Below are positions 33,475 to 45,285 of a stretch of 64,000 nt of DNA, piece by piece (position 1 is the first letter of the stretch; each line of letters starts with the position of its first letter). Made by a program: the position numbers and the translations under genes. The stretch covers positions 23,569 through 87,568 of the forward strand of contig JABYQS010000156.1 of NCBI GenBank assembly GCA_022592435.1, in the 5' to 3' direction. The DNA comes from Cerioporus squamosus (lineage: Eukaryota; Basidiomycota; Agaricomycetes; Polyporales; Polyporaceae). A model generated the notes under the pieces. It searched no databases. It was not told the origin of the DNA and saw only the letters and a program-made list of their open reading frames with translations.

Positions 33475-35035
33475 CTAAGACACGATCCTAAGCGGGTTGA
33501 CCCTCAGTTTGTCCCTGTAATGGAGGTTCGACTGTGAGCTAACGGTATGAGTGAGAGGAGTCACACCTGTCGGAGGGGCCTTGGCAGCATCGCGCTGGCG
33601 CTTCTTCAGGCGACCTTCGTACGTGCGGATCGTCTCGGCTTTCACCCACGACGGTTCACCGCTGGAAATGACGTTCAAGACATAACCCGGGATATACGGA
33701 TGTGGGTGGTACAGGTTAACTGCCTCCCAGCATGCGTCTGCAGTTCGCAGCCAGATTTGCTTGCGGTCGCCAGCAGAGTAGTGGATGTAGAGGTCACCAA
33801 AGCGGACTTGCGAGGGTTGTATGGAAGGGGGTGCCGCGAGAAGATCATCGGCGCGAGACGAAAACCAGACTGTCTTGTCTCGAGCAGGGAGCCGCATCAT
33901 GTGCTCGGTGCGAGTGACAGACAGAAGTCCGGTACTAGTCGGGAACGGACAAGTCAGCGTCGTTCCCCACCTCTCCCGCTCACGGACGCACCTCGTACGC
34001 TGACTACCTATGACATCCACGTTCTCCGACGCTGCGCCGGTAGACCGAAGAGGAGCGGGCACTCGCACGGGCTGCGCAGGGAGGGGAGCTGCGGGTGGGA
34101 TGGACGGCTGCGCGACTGCGGGAGGCACTGGGAGGGACGGTGCTGGAGCGCGGTCTGGCGCTGGGTTGGCCCTGATGTCACGTTAGATCCATGGTATGGG
34201 AAGTACACCTCTAGCTCAACACTCACTGAAGACCGGAGGAGGGCTCCGGGTTGGACGTGATCTGAGGAGCGCCGGGTATGGCTTTGGAGGCATATATGAC
34301 GAGCTTCCCGCGGGTACTCTTCGCAGGGGTTTCAGACACGCCACCATTGAGACCATTTCTACATGCAAGTAGGGATAAGGCTGGCTGCATAGGTCGAATG
34401 TTCGCCACTCACCCTGCGACAACCGTATGTTGCTGCTTGAGATGGCGATGGCGGAGGATGACGGAGTACGGTTTGAGTTGCACATTTTGTTTTCCAGAGA
34501 GCTCGACAGCGGGATATGGAGAGTGCTTGACGTGTATAGTTACTGGCTGTTCCGGTTCAATCATGACGGGGATTTCTTCCTCAGGGAGAGAAGACAGTGC
34601 TTGGGCTGGGGCAGAGCAGACGCGGAACGCGAGGACCTTATATCTGTCCTACATGAGAGCTCCTTTCAGCCAAACACTTGTTGAGCAGCACTCACAATGG
34701 CCCATTATACCGAGTGTACCGGTGACCATCGCTCCGCCCGGCAGTGGTGGTGAGAGCTTGCTACTTGGGATGCATTGTTGTTCGGTATATGCCGGCAGTG
34801 AAAGAGGAGAGGATTGATCGCACCAGCATGGCGTCCAAGACCGATATCGAGGGACAGTACTATAGGTACACAGCTGCAGGATAGTGGAGTGTTCAGCAAC
34901 GCTGGAGGACGTAGCGCGGCGACGGGTGCTGACAGGCTCTTCTCGATGGACCTCGTGACGACCAGCCATGCGACTACCATGCGAAGACCATGTGAAACGC
35001 CTATGTAAGTACTTACCGGGAGTCGGGACCGACAT
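33475..35035 (-). CDS. Orphan protein with C-terminal basic domain
   Basis: The 3' exons are firm and keep frame: 34413-34643, 34227-34358, 33992-34171, 33475-33934; the preceding exon ends at 34696 (HRYTRYNGPL). The 5' end is unresolved; MSVPTP at 35035 is the likely start. Blocks in order: YKVLAFRVCSAPAQALSSLP, PVTIHVKHSPYPAVEL, NGLNGGVSETPAKS, a Pro/Ala-rich linker, then HMMRLPARDKTVWFSSRADD, FGDLYIHYSAGDRKQIWL, WVKAETIRTYEGRLKKRQRD. The C-terminal part looks like a folded beta-rich domain followed by a basic helix. No family named; probably lineage-specific, nuclear or cytosolic. Confidence 0.6.
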
Positions 35036-35368
35036 CGTCACTGCGGGATCGGCCCGGTGCACCGACAATTAATGTGATGTTCTCCCATGAGGTCATCAGT
35101 TAGCTTACCGCGCTCTCTCCCACTATGAGTACTTATAGCCCACCATCGGGCATCCGAAGCAAGGGGTCCTGACGATCGCCGCGCGCCGGGAAGGGTGGAC
35201 ATTGACGAGGACGAGGACGAGAAGATAACCGTATCCGGCCAGCGGCAGCGCTGGCCACGAATCATGACCCACGACATTGTGCGACACGTTACCCGAGCTC
35301 GTGCTGCATGAGGTAGCACGTTCGGACTGCATTGATGGCATGAACTCATTACTGGTCTTGTGGATAAC
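35036..35368. other. Short intergenic region
   Basis: No gene recognised; 3' flank of family member B. Confidence 0.4.
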
Positions 35369-36611
35369 CTACGTAGCCGCATAGAGTGTATACTCTAGAT
35401 CCGCCAACAGGGCCTCGATAGTCTTGTGTACCTGTGGTTGCAACATCTCAGTATCGTTTACGCTGAGCCGTGCTGCGCGAACATACTTCTGCGGCAGATG
35501 CGTAGTATCGCTCAACATCCTCGAACGTTCTCAGAGAGCGTCGCAGGTCGCAGATCTCGAACGAGCCTCCAAGAGGATAGTGAGTGGCCGTTGAAGAGCA
35601 TTTGGCACTTAGCATCGCATCCTTGGAGGATCGTGAGTAAACCGTATAATGCTATAGGACCTCACTTACTCTCAGATCCGTGAAGGCGTCTTCCTGTACC
35701 CTGGACTGCTTCAGCAGGGTATTACGAAAGCTTCGGACCTCCGACAACTCGCGACCCCAGACGACCTGGGGAACGTCGCAAGTGATCCATCCCGAAGCGG
35801 CGGCAGCGGCGTGAGCAACATATGTCGCATCCAGGATGTGATCACGCTCAGCACGTAGCTCGCAAAGCATATTCAAGGGACCGTGATATGCCTGAGCTGG
35901 AGGATTGTATCCTTCGGTCAGCAAGGAGTTCAATCGGGCATTGAAAGCGCTCTAGTGAGACCTAAATGAGTAGTCGCCGCGAACGATGAGAGGGACGGGA
36001 AGCATACCTCAGGTAAGTTCAGCAGGGCAAGCCAATCGTTAACGCGGCGACTGTGGTAGCGCAGACAGCGTTCTTCCTCCAAACAGCCGTCGTAAAGATT
36101 GGTCAGGGAAAGGATCTGGGACTTCATGATGTCGCGCTGTTCGGGGGAGAATTGCTCCTGTTTCCTTTCATACCGAGCAAGAACCTGGTGCAATGCATGA
36201 GATGTAATCGGGGACACGCACGGAGGGAGCACATACCGCGGCGACATGACTTTTTTTGGCACGCAGAAAAGCCGACGCAGTGGAGGTCGTTCGTCCAACA
36301 TCCCCAGCGGCATCTCTGGCTCGCGCATGCCGGGCATTCTCTCGAATATCCGTCAATGCAGCTGCTCGAAACTGGAAGTTGAGCTCGCGGAGGGTAGACG
36401 TGAATTGCTGTTCCCAGACACTGGAATTACTGAACGTAAGCCCGTTCTCCTCGCAAAATCTGGACGCGTTAGTCTAGGGGAGGACAAAGACAATGAGTGG
36501 CGCTTACCTCTCTAGCGCAGATTCCAAGTCCGAGTGGAGTATGCTGATCGTCAGCTTTAAGGTCTGAAGTTCCGTCAGGGCATCAGCGGAACTGGTCACT
36601 ATGCTGAACAT
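35369..36611 (-). CDS. Orphan coiled-coil family member B
   Basis: Complete 327-aa gene in six exons: 36508-36611, 36237-36459, 36008-36184, 35670-35951, 35487-35621, 35369-35431; all phases agree. It starts MFSIVTSSADALTELQTL and is dominated by charged helices (for example ERKQEQFSPEQRDIMKSQIL, then EERCLRYHSRRVNDWLALL). The 282-nt exon ending AFTDLR, the 135-nt exon with HYPLGGSFEI and the 63-nt last exon (VHKTIEALLADLEYTLYAAT, stop) match the positions of the equivalent exons in members A and C, although residue identity is low. The acceptor of the 135-nt exon is AAG rather than CAG/TAG. No signal peptide or membrane span. Function unknown; a structural or scaffold role is possible but not shown. 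Confidence 0.72.
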
Positions 36612-36829
36612 AGCTGGAGCAATGTGTATGAGCAAAGACTGCGTGAGAGGAAGGAGGGCGTAGAGGGCCGAGTGCCGCACGCGAGGAATGACATGTATAG
36701 TATGTATATCACGCTACTTCCCACATGGCGAATGCACGAGGCAACAAGTGCCATTATGAGCAGGGCAACTCGGCATGCTGAATCGGCTACGAACGGGCCC
36801 GACTTGCAGCTGCAGGTTGGCTCATGACA

Positions 36830-37592
36830 CGAGCCCTCCGATAGGCCTGGCACGGTGCGAACTGCGCCGATGGCCTGACGACAGGCCAGACAGACGATGT
36901 GTCCGACGAAATCCACGTCGCAACAAGGGATGCGCTCGTATGGAGGGCAAACTAAGATGCAGGGGGAGAACCATCGAATAGCCATGCAACTCCGCGTTGC
37001 TGAGAACGATCAGGCTCCGCGTGTCCCTTATATGCAAGCATTGTTGAGCCTGTGGGTGCAATTGTATTCCAGCGCGTGCGACATGGGGGCCGCCGTAAGC
37101 CACGAGGATGCGATCAACTATGAGACTGACCGTACGAGGAGACGCCAATGGTCGTGTCATTGCAGTGCGGTTGGAGAGGGTACTCGAGACCGACGAAAGA
37201 ATCAACCTTCGTGGTGGCCTGCTGTACCTAGACGAAGGGTCCGACAACATAGCTCGTGGTGTCGCTCGCCACTGTTGCTACCGAGAAATCGGCTTGCGTC
37301 CACGCGGCCGATGGACCCGTTATTGACCTCTAGGATCTGTTGCAGGACAGACTGACAACTGTCGAGGGCGACCAGATATGAATGCATAACCACCGCACAC
37401 TGAAGCAGCAGAAGACGCACTGCGGAACTAGGACTCGCCAAGGGACGCTGGACAACGGATGCTGGGAAGACTAGTCTGTGTAGCCCCTTCGATGTCTAGT
37501 ATGGCGTACAGGCACATGGAGGATGGGACTCGGGAGCAGGCCGAGCCGCCCAGGAGGGGAGCAGAAATGGTTTGGGAGCGCCAACCGTCACC

Positions 37593-37628
<36 letters not shown>

Positions 37629-37802
37629 AGAACTAAGAACCGTGTGTCCCGGCCTGTCCCGGCGTCCAATTATGTAGGATGCGACAAGTCCCGACGCTGC
37701 TGTCGGAAGCGGGCCGTTCTTGGGCGCTGGCGCTCTGTCCGCGACTCCGCGCTGACGAACACTTTCGTCATCCTCCTCCTCGACTTCGAAACCTTCATTC
37801 AT
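36830..37802 (-). CDS. Uncertain multi-exon hypothetical gene
   Basis: Exon-like blocks: MNEGFEVEEEDDESV (start at 37802), then SSAVRLLLLQCAVVMHSYL and LDSCQSVLQQILE (37330-37430), then VQQATTKVDSFVGLEYPLQP and HCNDTTIGVSSYG (37130-37235). Each is bounded by acceptable splice signals, but linking them leaves a 250-nt intron carrying a (GA)15 repeat and an unclear 3' end. No family recognised. It could be another member of the helical orphan group. Confidence 0.35.
37595..37624 (+). repeat. (GA)15 microsatellite
   Basis: Thirty bases of perfect GA dinucleotide repeat, probably inside an intron of the uncertain gene at 36830-37802. Confidence 0.9.
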
Positions 37803-38389
37803 GCCAATTCTGAACAGAAGTACTACCGTCTCACGTGTTAATAGCAGACTTGCTCTGAATAGCTTTGAAGCAGGGCCTTGGGATGCACAGGAAGCTAAAC
37901 GGTAGCGGACGAGGTTGTCGATACGGAGCGGAAGGTGTAGTAGGTGAAGACTTCCTGGGGTAAGTGATTTGTTGGCACAATCGCACTATAGATGGTGGAC
38001 AAAGTCCGGGAAGCGTAAGTGCGTCGCCGTTCGTACATGTTCGGACGTGAGTAGGATATCCCGGTCAGGTCAGGTCCATTTGTCTTCTCTGTCATTGACG
38101 GCTGCGGAAGTTGGACTCGGAGTCCAGACTACAAAGTTTGGTGATATCATACCGTGACAGGCACGCACCCATCCCTCGCAAGCTTTCGGGCAACCCCATA
38201 GGCCACGGTGAGCGAGTAATGACATTGACCGTTACTATACGAGTCGTGACAACATTCCCGCATCCTCATTCGCACGATGCCCGCTCCCCATCCTTTAGCT
38301 CATCAGCTCAGAGCGTTTCCTGACATCCCGCCACATTTTAAGCCGCTGTCAGTCTTTTTTTGGGTTCTCGCAATGCAAGTACATACCCA
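37803..38389. other. Intergenic stretch
   Basis: No gene recognised between the uncertain gene (36830-37802) and the small two-exon gene. Confidence 0.4.
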
Positions 38390-38824
38390 TTACTCGCCAC
38401 GAGTGGAACGTCCCGCAGCGGCGGAACGATAGAAATGGTCCATCGTCTCCAACCAGCGGATCGTCACCGGATCACGCCAACGTCTTTCGGTCACCCTATA
38501 GCTAGTCATGTCCTCCTCGGGCTCAACTTCCGCATCGTTCTGAATATGTGGCATGCTTGAGTGATCGAGGTGTTATCGAGACAAGAAACGTACACTGGTC
38601 CGAGTCGTGGATGCTTGTTCCATACCACTTCCTTCGGGTGAGGTTGTGGCATCGGGTACGCTTGCGGCTACGTTGTGTAATCCGAGTTCTGAAGCGAGTG
38701 GCTCAACCTTAGAGGTTGTATCCGGTTGGATCTCCTCCGCAGGAGTGGATGATGCTTGACCGCTTTCCCGCAGCTTGCTCGGGGTGATGCTCTGTGATGC
38801 GTGGTTGTTCGCTGGAGTGGCCAT
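38390..38824 (-). CDS. 126-aa hypothetical protein
   Basis: Complete two-exon gene: 38594-38824 and 38390-38539, 126 aa, phase 0 junction with GTACGT donor and TTCAG acceptor. The N-terminal exon is Ser/Thr/Pro-rich and looks disordered (MATPANNHASQSITPSK...). The second exon is compact: EEDMTSYRVTERRWRDP then IRWLETMDHFYRSAAAG, ending RSTRGE. No signal peptide or membrane span. No family recognised; a small lineage-specific protein. A pyrimidine-rich tract lies 350-800 bp upstream on the plus strand. Confidence 0.6.
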
Positions 38825-39179
38825 AGAGATATTCCGTAGTGGTTCAAGGTATCGATGAGGAAGGGAAGGGAGAAGCACGGGCCTGGGGAATGGCTGCGAC
38901 CTGATAAGCGCCTACCTTCCCGCAGTGCCTGCTGGTGCTCCGTCGCGACTGACGACATGCACGCTGCACAGGCTTCAAGGGATTGCAATCCGGAACGACC
39001 TCCTCAGCTCGGTCACATGATGATATGCTGAGCTCTGGCTCATTTTCGTCGTCATCTCCTTCTCCTTCTCCTCCTCTAGATCTCCTACCTACTCACCTGT
39101 ACTCAAGTGGGCACACTACGCATTAAGCAAAACATGGCAAGATGGTAGCAGCTCAGGAAGTTAGAGTGCATCTGCTCGC

Positions 39180-39650
39180 CCGGTTTCCTGCTTGTTTTTT
39201 TTTTTCGCCCGGACGCCTGCCCTGCCCTACGTCTCCAGTGCACCAATCTCGCTCGCTGGCCTGCCTCTTGTCAACCGCTCGCTCTGCGCCTTGGCTACTC
39301 ACCACTCCTCTTCACCTCCGAACAGTGCGTCCTCGTCTCGCTTACCCGCCCGTCTCTCGCTCGATCGCCCGTCAGCCTCTCTTTGTGCCCCATTTCTTCG
39401 CCTCGCTCATCCTCCAGTCTGTGTCTCGTTTGCCTGCTTTGTCTGGCTTGTCTGTCAGTCTCTCTTCATCTCAGTGTCGCTTTGCCGCCGCATGGTCTTA
39501 ATCTCGCCTATGCCGCCGTCTCCATTTCGCCCCTCTCGCCTGCCTATGCCACCGTCTCTCGCCTGCCTGTGCAACCATCTCTCGTGGTCTACCGACCGTC
39601 TGCGTCTCCCTCATGCCCGTCGCTTGCTGGCTCACCTGGGTTGCTCATCT
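39180..39650 (+). other. Pyrimidine-rich tract with degenerate repeats
   Basis: About 470 bp of strongly C+T-biased plus strand, with imperfect direct repeats of CGCCTGCCTATGCC, CCGTCTCTCGCC and CTCGCTCG type and a T10 run near 39195. Overlapping open frames here are by-products of the bias. It resembles a fungal polypyrimidine promoter element or H-DNA-prone tract; no gene is supported. Confidence 0.6.
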
Positions 39651-39749
39651 GCTCTGACTGCTACGCCCACATGCCGATGCTTAGACAGCTGTGTTTAGCA
39701 CCATTCAACATCGTACATGTATAGTCATTAGCATATCAGTAGACGTCAA

Positions 39750-39993
39750 TAGAGACTATTTGCAGCGGGTTCCGAACGGGCTCGAGATACGGTGATCTCA
39801 GCACTGGCGGGGGTATGATGCCTGTACCCCGCAGCCCCTCCACTGGACCACTTCAGCGCCTCCTACCACCAACGCTTGCGGACTCAAAACAGAGTGTCTC
39901 GGTAAACCATGAACACATTTAAACCATAGGTATTGCTCCAACTTATTAATGGCATCCGCTCCACGATATCACATCCGCTGCAAATAGTCTCTA
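39750..39993. repeat. 244-bp foldback with 19-bp inverted repeats
   Basis: TAGAGACTATTTGCAGCGG at 39750-39768 is repeated as its exact reverse complement at 39975-39993. The internal 206 bp show no coding frame. The size fits a small MITE or snapback element; no clear target-site duplication was seen. It lies 250 bp past the 3' end of the CACTA transposase gene. Confidence 0.75.
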
Positions 39994-40245
39994 ATGTATT
40001 TGCTTGTATTGCATCATTATTGTGTCATATGTCTGCAAGGGGGTACCCATACAGAATACAGTATCAACGTCTCGGCGGGTGCTCGACAGTGCTCGGGAGG
40101 CTGTGCACGCGGCTATCGAGTGCTATCGCTGCTCCCGAGTCTCGAGAGCTCTCTCGAGCCAAGTATATTTTTCCTGATCAGCGCATCGACGCTGCGCCCG
40201 ACCAGATGCAAACACCAGGAGGATACAGCCACGCTCAATAGATAC

Positions 40246-43200
40246 TCATGAAGCATCGTTATCCTGAGTGTCTTCAGAGACATCCTCTTTCTGCTCCAGA
40301 TCACGATCGAGGGGAGGCATCGCGCGCAACAGCTACCACCGTTACCGAATCTATGAGATGGCCGTTGTGATGAAGAACTTCAGTGACTCACCCTGCCTAG
40401 GGGCAAAACATGGACACAGCGCTTCGCGAACCTGAAATCTTCTTTGGAAGTGCCGCCGCCGTCGGTGACGATGGTCCTCGTGAAGGCCTCGTCCATGAGA
40501 GTCTTGGCGAAATGACAGTGCACGTCATTTGGCCTGAGCGCGAGGAATTCAAGACCATACTCGTCGTAGAAGAGGTAGCCGACTCCGCAAGCGCGATACG
40601 GATCTTGAGCTCGGTCGGCGGCGCTGCACTCCACTAAACGTTTAGCAAGGAGGAACATATCGCGGACCTCTTCTCCTCCAGGGGCACGGCGGTCGATGGA
40701 TACGATCTGCTCGATCCGGGCAGGTACTGCTACCTGCAGTGACGGATGGCTGCAGATTATGTTGCTGTCTTTCTGTGATCGCATTCGGACCTTGTAGACG
40801 ATGCCCGCGATGTCTAGGTCATGATGCGATGCGGCTGATCTCGAAGGGAGTCCATGGTCACGTGGTCGACGCCTCCCGTGATTATCGCCAAGTTGAAGGG
40901 GATGCAGCTCGCCTTCGATCTCAAGCCGGTCCAGTATCGCCCTATACGCGGCGTCGTCCAGCGATATCCTATGCTGAGGTGCGGGTTTAGGTGTTGAAGC
41001 GGAGGGATCGGAGGGGTTCTCCATGCGTAGGTTATCGTCCAGGCGCATACCTCGACGGTCCTCAGAGGAGAGTTTCGCGTAGACTGAACTGAACGCTGGC
41101 ATGGAGGCCTTGACGGCTTGTGTGCGCAAAAGAGGGCGAAAGTTCGCGGCTCGGCTACTATGAACCATGAAGGTAGACTCCAGCTCGCCTGCACAACACG
41201 ACACGGCGTCATCAAACCATTACGGAGTCCGAAGGAGAGAAACCTACCCATGTTTGCGTTGATGTTAAGCATCTGCAGCATGTAATTGAAGCGTTCGAAG
41301 GCGAACGCACGCCATGAGTGGACAGGTCCAAAAAGGGCGATGAAGACTGTGAGATGTAGCGCGAGGTGATGGTTCGGCTGGATCTTGCTACCACGGTAAA
41401 GCTCCTTCACCCCTTCGAGATACTTCTGCAGGAGCTCATCAGCTCGTTGCATATCTCTCTCGTCGACTTCGAGGTATCCCAGTGTTTGGATAGCGTCGAC
41501 CAGGTGGAGGAAGTTCTTCAACATCGCATGCCGTCTTCCAGTATCGAGTCCCCACGTCCTGACGAGAGTCACAGGGAGATTGATCGAGCAAACGGTCCTC
41601 CACTGGTCGGCACTGAGCTTCCCGTGTTGAGATGTACCAAATGCACGAGGGGCCGGATTAACCCAACTCGGGACTTCCATGCGAGTGCGGTCCCTCACAT
41701 ACTCCGCTAGGGTCTGACGTCCGAGTGCCGCCGATGCTCGGATCTACAATCGGAAGTCAGGAAACGAATAAGGATCAGCTCTCAGTTATGAGTCCGTTGT
41801 TCCATTGCATCGGGAAAATGCAGCTTACCTCCGGAGCAACCTGCTGGGCGTCATCCTCAACGGCGGGAGCAGCAGCTGTCGAGTCGAAGAACTCAGCCTC
41901 CGCTTTGACGGCCTGTTCTTGCTGGCGCTTCTTGGAAGAGCGTTTTGGTAGTGGCGTGGATTTGTCGGTCGGTACTTCTGAAGTACTTCCCTGGTGCGTT
42001 CTCTGCAATGCATTGAGTGAGTCGGCGGAGAGAGAGCGACCTATAGATCTAACCAACCCAATTGAATAGACGTTGAGCTAGCTGCATCCGAGTACCATCT
42101 GCTCGAAGCTTCCGTCTTGTGCACAGCAAGATCAAAGTGGGCTTTCCAAGACGGACAAGGGTGTTGGTAGAAGTGGTGATTCCCAAGATCCTTTCGGCCT
42201 CGTTCAGCTGTTCGATAGAGACCGACGACAGAGGGGCGTCTGCACTGGCATCGGGGACGTCAAGCTCTGGCGACACGCCGGCTTGAAGGTCCGCACGGGA
42301 CACGCGCTGACCCTCGCTGACCTGCTGGCATGCATCCGCTGACGCTACATGCCCGCCAAGCTGGTGTTTTCTTTGTGACTGTGAGGCTGAAGCGTCTCGG
42401 CGCTTGTCCTTCCGCGGGTCAGGAACCGGTTCCACGCCCGGAGGACGCGGTTGTGGAAGTCGTTCCTTGAGACGCTGGACAATGAAAGTCGGCGATTGCA
42501 TCTCCTAACAAGTAGGCATCTCTACGCACCCATGCTTTGATATGCTTGAGCAGCAACTTGATTGTACCGCTACGCCGTATACCGCTATCGTGGGCTATAT
42601 GGTACAGCATAGGCTTCTGGAAGTGGTCGAGATCGTGGTCGGAGCCATGGAGGAGAACATCGAGCGCGTATGCCATCAGAGGCTCGTCTGGACGAAGGGG
42701 GGCTTTGACAGAGTCCCTCCCAGTGCTATCCCCATCGTCAACATTCACATTGACTCCCCAGAAATCGCGTATGTGACGCTGCAGTAGACCGAGGTATAAG
42801 TTGTGCATGGAGTCGACGACGATGTACAAGTGTGGGTTCCAGTATTCCAGACGCAGGAGTTCTGACCAGCGAATTCCCGTGGCTTTCCATATGAGCTTAC
42901 GTTCCTGAGTAGACTCTGCATCTCGCCAGGCGATTGCGGTCTCTCGATGAGCCTGGAGATCACGGAGCGGGAATTTGGTTGGGTCCGTCTCCTCGATGTC
43001 CTCCTGAGCCAATCCGCAGAACGAACAGAGCATATGCTTGTGACTGTGTTGACCAATTCCTGCTACCTGTCTGGCAGCTACGAGGTCACAGACCAACGGA
43101 ACCATCGCGCTTCGAGCGTGACGACCATGTGGACGCTTCGCGGTTCTCGTGTAGGTAACCCCAGGGTCCCAGAACAATTCGAGTTCGTCGACTAAGGGTG

Positions 43201-44871
43201 CGAGTGAGTGATTGATCTGCTCTTCAGAGGGTTTCGTAGGGCCTGGGATAACACCAGCCAGGTACATGTTTTCAGGAAGATAACGGAGGTGTGGAGGAAG
43301 GTTTAGGCAGACCATGTAGATGGCAGTGGACGAAACTGACTGCTTTGCGGCCTTCGTCTGGAACGGATTGAAGCCGTCAGCGGAGAGACTGAAGACGAGG
43401 CGTAACTCTCCAGCGGGACCGTCAAGAAACAGTGAGATACGCTTGGCATCCTTGAACCGGCGGAGGGCAAGCCCGTCGAAGATGTCTTTCATCGGCATGG
43501 AGGCGGGGCCCGTGCGGGACAGTTCAAGCCACGTCTCGATATCCTTGCGAGAGAGCATCCGGCCCAGCCAGTGCTTCAAGGACTGGTGGAGGTACTTTCG
43601 GACCGGGAACTCCATGACTCGCCCTCGAATCGTGCGCTTGCGCCACAACTTCGCTCCACAAGCCTCGCTGGTCTTGGTAGATCGGAAGGTACACGTCTGC
43701 GGGGCCGATGGGAGGTTGGGATAGAGTGCGAAGCAGTTGACACAACAAATGTACTCGTCAACAGACGGATCGAGGTCGAACGCGGTAAGAACCGTCCTTG
43801 GATCTCGCGCAAGGAAACGTAGAAGGCGTTTGTCGTCGTAGTTGAGGACATTCGAGCCTCTGGCGTACTCCAGCGTCAGGGTGATCGTGTCTCGCATACC
43901 GCCCAGAAGCAAACGAGTCGCTCTGAGAGGTAGCCCGTATAAGAGATTGATCGCCGCTGCAAGGAGGGACGACGCGTAGATAGGTGCCAAGGCGCGTGGC
44001 CAAGAGGACCATTGGAAGGTAAAAAAGCGATCTGGCGTGTGGTTGGTGAGAGGTACTTTGCGGAAAGGGACCCGTTCTTACCCGTGTTTACGACACTGCC
44101 CTCATCGTCAAGATCGCTGGAGAGTGGCATCCGCTGCTGTAGATCCCATTGCATCTCCTTCATATCCTCCAGACGTTCAATTTCGTCCACGATCTTGTCT
44201 CGGAGACGGATGCGCGCCTGAACCGCATCCTCCGGGGTATCGGACGGGAAGTCGTTCACGAAGTCGTACATGGTGACCAACCAAGAATGATAAGACAGGA
44301 ATTGCAGGTTCGCTCCCACCGACGGATGGAGAGCGGCGGATCCGGTGTTGTATGCATTTGGAGACCCGATGGCATACCGCACAAAAGGTCCTGTAGATGC
44401 AGGATCATTGACAAAGCGTAGGTTACGCCCTGAGAGGGTGAACGACAGGATATGAGTCAGGAGGGCGAGCTCTACGTGGTAGAGTTCATCGGTGAAGGAA
44501 ACAACGGGCTGAGAAACAGGTTCGGCATACGTCACAGGCATGTGATGGTTGTAGTCGAGGGCTATGGGAAGGGTTTCGGGTAGATCTCCCGCAGCGGAAG
44601 GTTCGGACAGCTCTCCAGACCTCGAAGAGTGAGCAACCAAAGATTCGGGCGCGTCATGCACCTCATTCGCGTCCTCCAGAGAATCGAGACCGCGCTCATT
44701 ATCGGCGCCTTCGGTTTCTTCTTCCAGATCCCGAGCTTGTGCTTCGAGGTCGATCAGGTCTATTCCGACGCGCAACTGTGCATTGCGCTTGTAGCGACGC
44801 CTCGTGGAGGGAGAGACGAGACGTAATACGTCCTCCGGACCTATGAACGTCCGCTCCATGCTGCTATCCAC
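40246..44871 (-). mobile_element. CACTA/EnSpm Tnp2 transposase gene, apparently intact
   Basis: DDE-type DNA transposase. Seven exons keep frame throughout: 44082-44871, 42530-44031, 42058-42474, 41829-42002, 41248-41743, 40392-41188, 40246-40332, giving 1420 aa with no internal stop. The 500-residue exon 2 carries the Tnp2 signature blocks: LSADGFNPF, MVCLNLPPHLRYLPENMYLAG, IPGPTKPSEEQINH, PLVDELELFWDPGV, a zinc-finger-like CSFCGL, GIRWSELLRLEYW, and VVDSMHNLYLGLLQRH. Exon 3 ends in a SAP-like helix pair (TLILLCTRRKLRADGTRMQL). Exon 5 has PSWVNPAPRAFG, GKLSADQWRT and the DELLQKYLEGVKEL block; the C-terminal exon has DPYRACGVGYLFYDEYGLEF and VHCHFAKTL. The last short exon (ending EDTQDNDAS) is inferred from phase. 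No CACTA-type terminal inverted repeats were found nearby, so mobility cannot be judged. Confidence 0.88.
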
Positions 44872-45285
44872 AATATCAAGCGGTTACCCTCTTCTCACGC
44901 AACATATACCAAAAACTTACTGCGATGAGTAATGTAGACCAGCAGGAACCTGGAAGATGAGGGGGCTGGTCAGATGGGCAAGCGCGTTTGACTCTCGGGT
45001 TTCGATCAGTGGCGATGACTCGGAGGGCTGAGGAGGAGGAGGAGGAGGAGGAGGAGGAGGAGACCGTGTGTGGGAAGTAGGTCTGATCTCCGGACCTTCG
45101 GACAGTGCGAGAGACGCTGAACTACGGTTAGCGCCTCCCCCCACCTGCCCACTAATCCTACTTAGAGATCAACTCAGCGATCGCACAATACTCGCTCGGC
45201 ACCCTTACAGAGTCCGAGAACTTGCGAGGGGCGTGTAACGGACCCTTCGCATACCCCGGCCTAGCAGAGCGACGGAGCAAGCAGG
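44872..45285. other. 5' flank of the CACTA transposase
   Basis: Contains the AGG repeat listed separately; no gene recognised. One CACTA-type terminus would be expected on this side but none is obvious. Confidence 0.4.
45031..45062 (+). repeat. (AGG)n microsatellite
   Basis: About ten and a half AGG units 160 bp upstream of the CACTA transposase start. Confidence 0.9.

Noticed and set aside
39142..39724. Overlapping plus-strand frames of 113-168 codons
   Set aside because: They arise from the pyrimidine bias and encode Ser/Leu/Pro strings without a domain.
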